64,000 bases of DNA. Origin: Kiloniella spongiae (GTDB taxonomy: Bacteria; Pseudomonadota; Alphaproteobacteria; Kiloniellales; Kiloniellaceae). Position numbers and translations under genes: made by a program. Numbering within the stretch: the first letter of the stretch is position 1; every line of letters starts with the position of its first letter. Positions 62,849-64,000 of this stretch are shown one piece after another. The notes under the pieces were generated by a model that ran no database searches, was not told the DNA's origin, and worked only from the letters and a program-made list of their open reading frames with translations. The DNA lies in assembly GCF_001026905.1 (NCBI RefSeq), contig NZ_LAQL01000018.1, positions 1 through 64,000 of the forward strand, given 5' to 3'.

Positions 62849-64000
62849 ATGACTGAAGTAACCCATTCTAAAGGCAGTGAGGGATCCGTAGATGCGGGGA
62901 CCCTGAAAGACCCGGATTATTGTCCGCCTTTAAAAGAAGCTGTACCACTTGGCTTGCAACATGTTCTGGCAATGTTTGCTGGTAACGTTACTGTGCCGAT
63001 TATTATTGCTGGTGTTGCCGGATTATCCGGTGGTGATAAAATATTTCTCATCCAGACGGCAATGTTTGTGGCTGGAATTGCGACGCTTATGCAAACCATT
63101 GGTATCGGTCCTATTGGCGCGCGCCTTCCGATTGTTCAGGGCACAAGTTTCGCCTTTATCCCGATTATGATTCCTATTGTGAAAACCGCAGGGCTCGGAG
63201 CGCTTTTTGCCTCAGCTGCTATTGGCGGTGTGTTTCACTTTTTTCTTGGGATTTTTATTGGCCGCATTCGCGGTATTTTACCGCCGTTGGTGACCGGTAT
63301 CGTGGTGCTTTCAATCGGTTTGGCCCTCATTCCCGTAGGTATTAAATACGCCGCGGGCGGTGCAGGTAAGGTGCCTGATTTTGGGGCTTGGCATCATATC
63401 TTTCTTGCGACACTGGTTATTGTAGTGACGCTGAGCGTGAAGTTTATGACCAAGGGTTTTCTCTCAGCTTCGGCCGTTCTTATCGGTTTGATCGTTGGGT
63501 ATCTTGTCGCTATTCCGATGGGACTGGTTGATTTTGGTCGTGTTGCTTCTGCGGGTTGGTTCTCTGTTCCTTCGTTGCTGCAATATGGGTTTGAAATCAA
63601 TACGGCGGCAGTTCTGGGAATGCTGTTGGTTTCTGTGGTCAGTGCCATTGAAACCGTCGGTGACATTTCCGGGATCACAACAGGTGGCGCAGGTCGGGAA
63701 GCAACAGATAAAGAGCTTGCTGGCGGAACAATGGCTGACGGCTTGGGAACTGCTGTCGGGGCGCTTTTCGGGGCAATGCCGAACACATCCTATAGTCAAA
63801 ACGTCGGTTTGGTTGCTTTAACGGGTGTCATGAGCCGGCATGTGGTAACATGTGGGGCAATTTTTCTGATTGTCGCAGGTCTGTTTCCAAAAATTGGTGC
63901 CGTGATTTCGGTGATGCCGAATGCTGTTCTTGGTGGTGCTTCTATTATTATGTTCGGCATGATTGCCGGGGCAGGACTCAAGCTATTGTCTATGACGGCT
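62849..64000 (+). CDS. NCS2 purine permease (urate/xanthine type), cut by window end
   Basis: The visible 384 residues start at ATG 62849 and run past the right edge without a stop. They show at least nine membrane segments, the QH pair (Q37, H38) in TM1, E268 in SAIETVGD (substrate glutamate of TM8), and the NAT signature QNVGLVALTG beginning at Q317. A Q at the first motif position fits urate or xanthine rather than uracil transporters. It completes the purine uptake set with the BMP transporter. It is 231 nt after uraH-2, with a structured leader between. Confidence 0.9.
   Translation, partial: MTEVTHSKGSEGSVDAGTLKDPDYCPPLKEAVPLGLQHVLAMFAGNVTVPIIIAGVAGLSGGDKIFLIQTAMFVAGIATLMQTIGIGPIGARLPIVQGTSFAFIPIMIPIVKTAGLGALFASAAIGGVFHFFLGIFIGRIRGILPPLVTGIVVLSIGLALIPVGIKYAAGGAGKVPDFGAWHHIFLATLVIVVTLSVKFMTKGFLSASAVLIGLIVGYLVAIPMGLVDFGRVASAGWFSVPSLLQYGFEINTAAVLGMLLVSVVSAIETVGDISGITTGGAGREATDKELAGGTMADGLGTAVGALFGAMPNTSYSQNVGLVALTGVMSRHVVTCGAIFLIVAGLFPKIGAVISVMPNAVLGGASIIMFGMIAGAGLKLLSMTA

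Overview
The window looks like chromosome from a moderately AT-rich, probably marine alphaproteobacterium. This rests on gene content: FCD-type GntR regulators, TRAP and Tct transporters, two BMP-type nucleoside ABC transporters, a xanthine dehydrogenase operon, YgiQ, and an EcfG-like sigma factor. The genus cannot be fixed from the sequence. No rRNA, insertion sequence, CRISPR array or phage gene was seen; the only RNA gene is tRNA-Ser(GCU) at the left edge.

Layout. 0.2-6.3 kb: tRNA-Ser, a PqiA-like membrane protein, a DMT exporter, a GH18 hydrolase, a tautomerase, and an MBOAT/SGNH O-acylation pair. 6.4-12 kb: malonate module (matB, a MatR-like GntR regulator, a TRAP transporter). 12-17 kb: a PLP enzyme of unknown substrate divergent from glutaminase, a YeiB-like membrane protein and small proteins. 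17.1-20.5 kb: an ECF sigma factor with a long C-terminal extension next to a secreted RTX protein; the two share a short motif. 20.6-26.9 kb: FCD regulator, TctCBA transporter, lipoprotein, beta-propeller protein and TSUP permease, apparently one uptake locus. 27-35.3 kb: threonine dehydratase, a DUF3592 protein, then a BMP-type ABC transporter with cytosine deaminase. 35.8-43.2 kb: YgiQ, a methyltransferase, a VWA protein, DUF3010, and a small accessory patch (DUF2188 plus a TIR/deoxyribosyltransferase-like protein, followed by a gene remnant). 43.3-48 kb: CHASE4 histidine kinase, DMT exporter, metallophosphoesterase and LysR regulator.

48-64 kb is a purine catabolism locus. On the minus strand run uraH, xdhA, xdhB, xdhC, a second BMP-type ABC transporter and guanine deaminase. 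On the plus strand a second uraH and an NCS2 purine permease (cut by the window end) diverge from them, with two paralogous LysR genes back to back in the middle. Together they would import nucleosides and bases, deaminate guanine to xanthine, oxidise hypoxanthine and xanthine to urate, and hydrolyse 5-hydroxyisourate. Urate oxidase and OHCU decarboxylase are not in the window.

The observations most worth a second look are the sigma factor/RTX shared motif, the DUF2188 two-gene unit, the mirrored uraH-LysR duplication with its DNA repeats, and the Tct/beta-propeller locus of unknown substrate.
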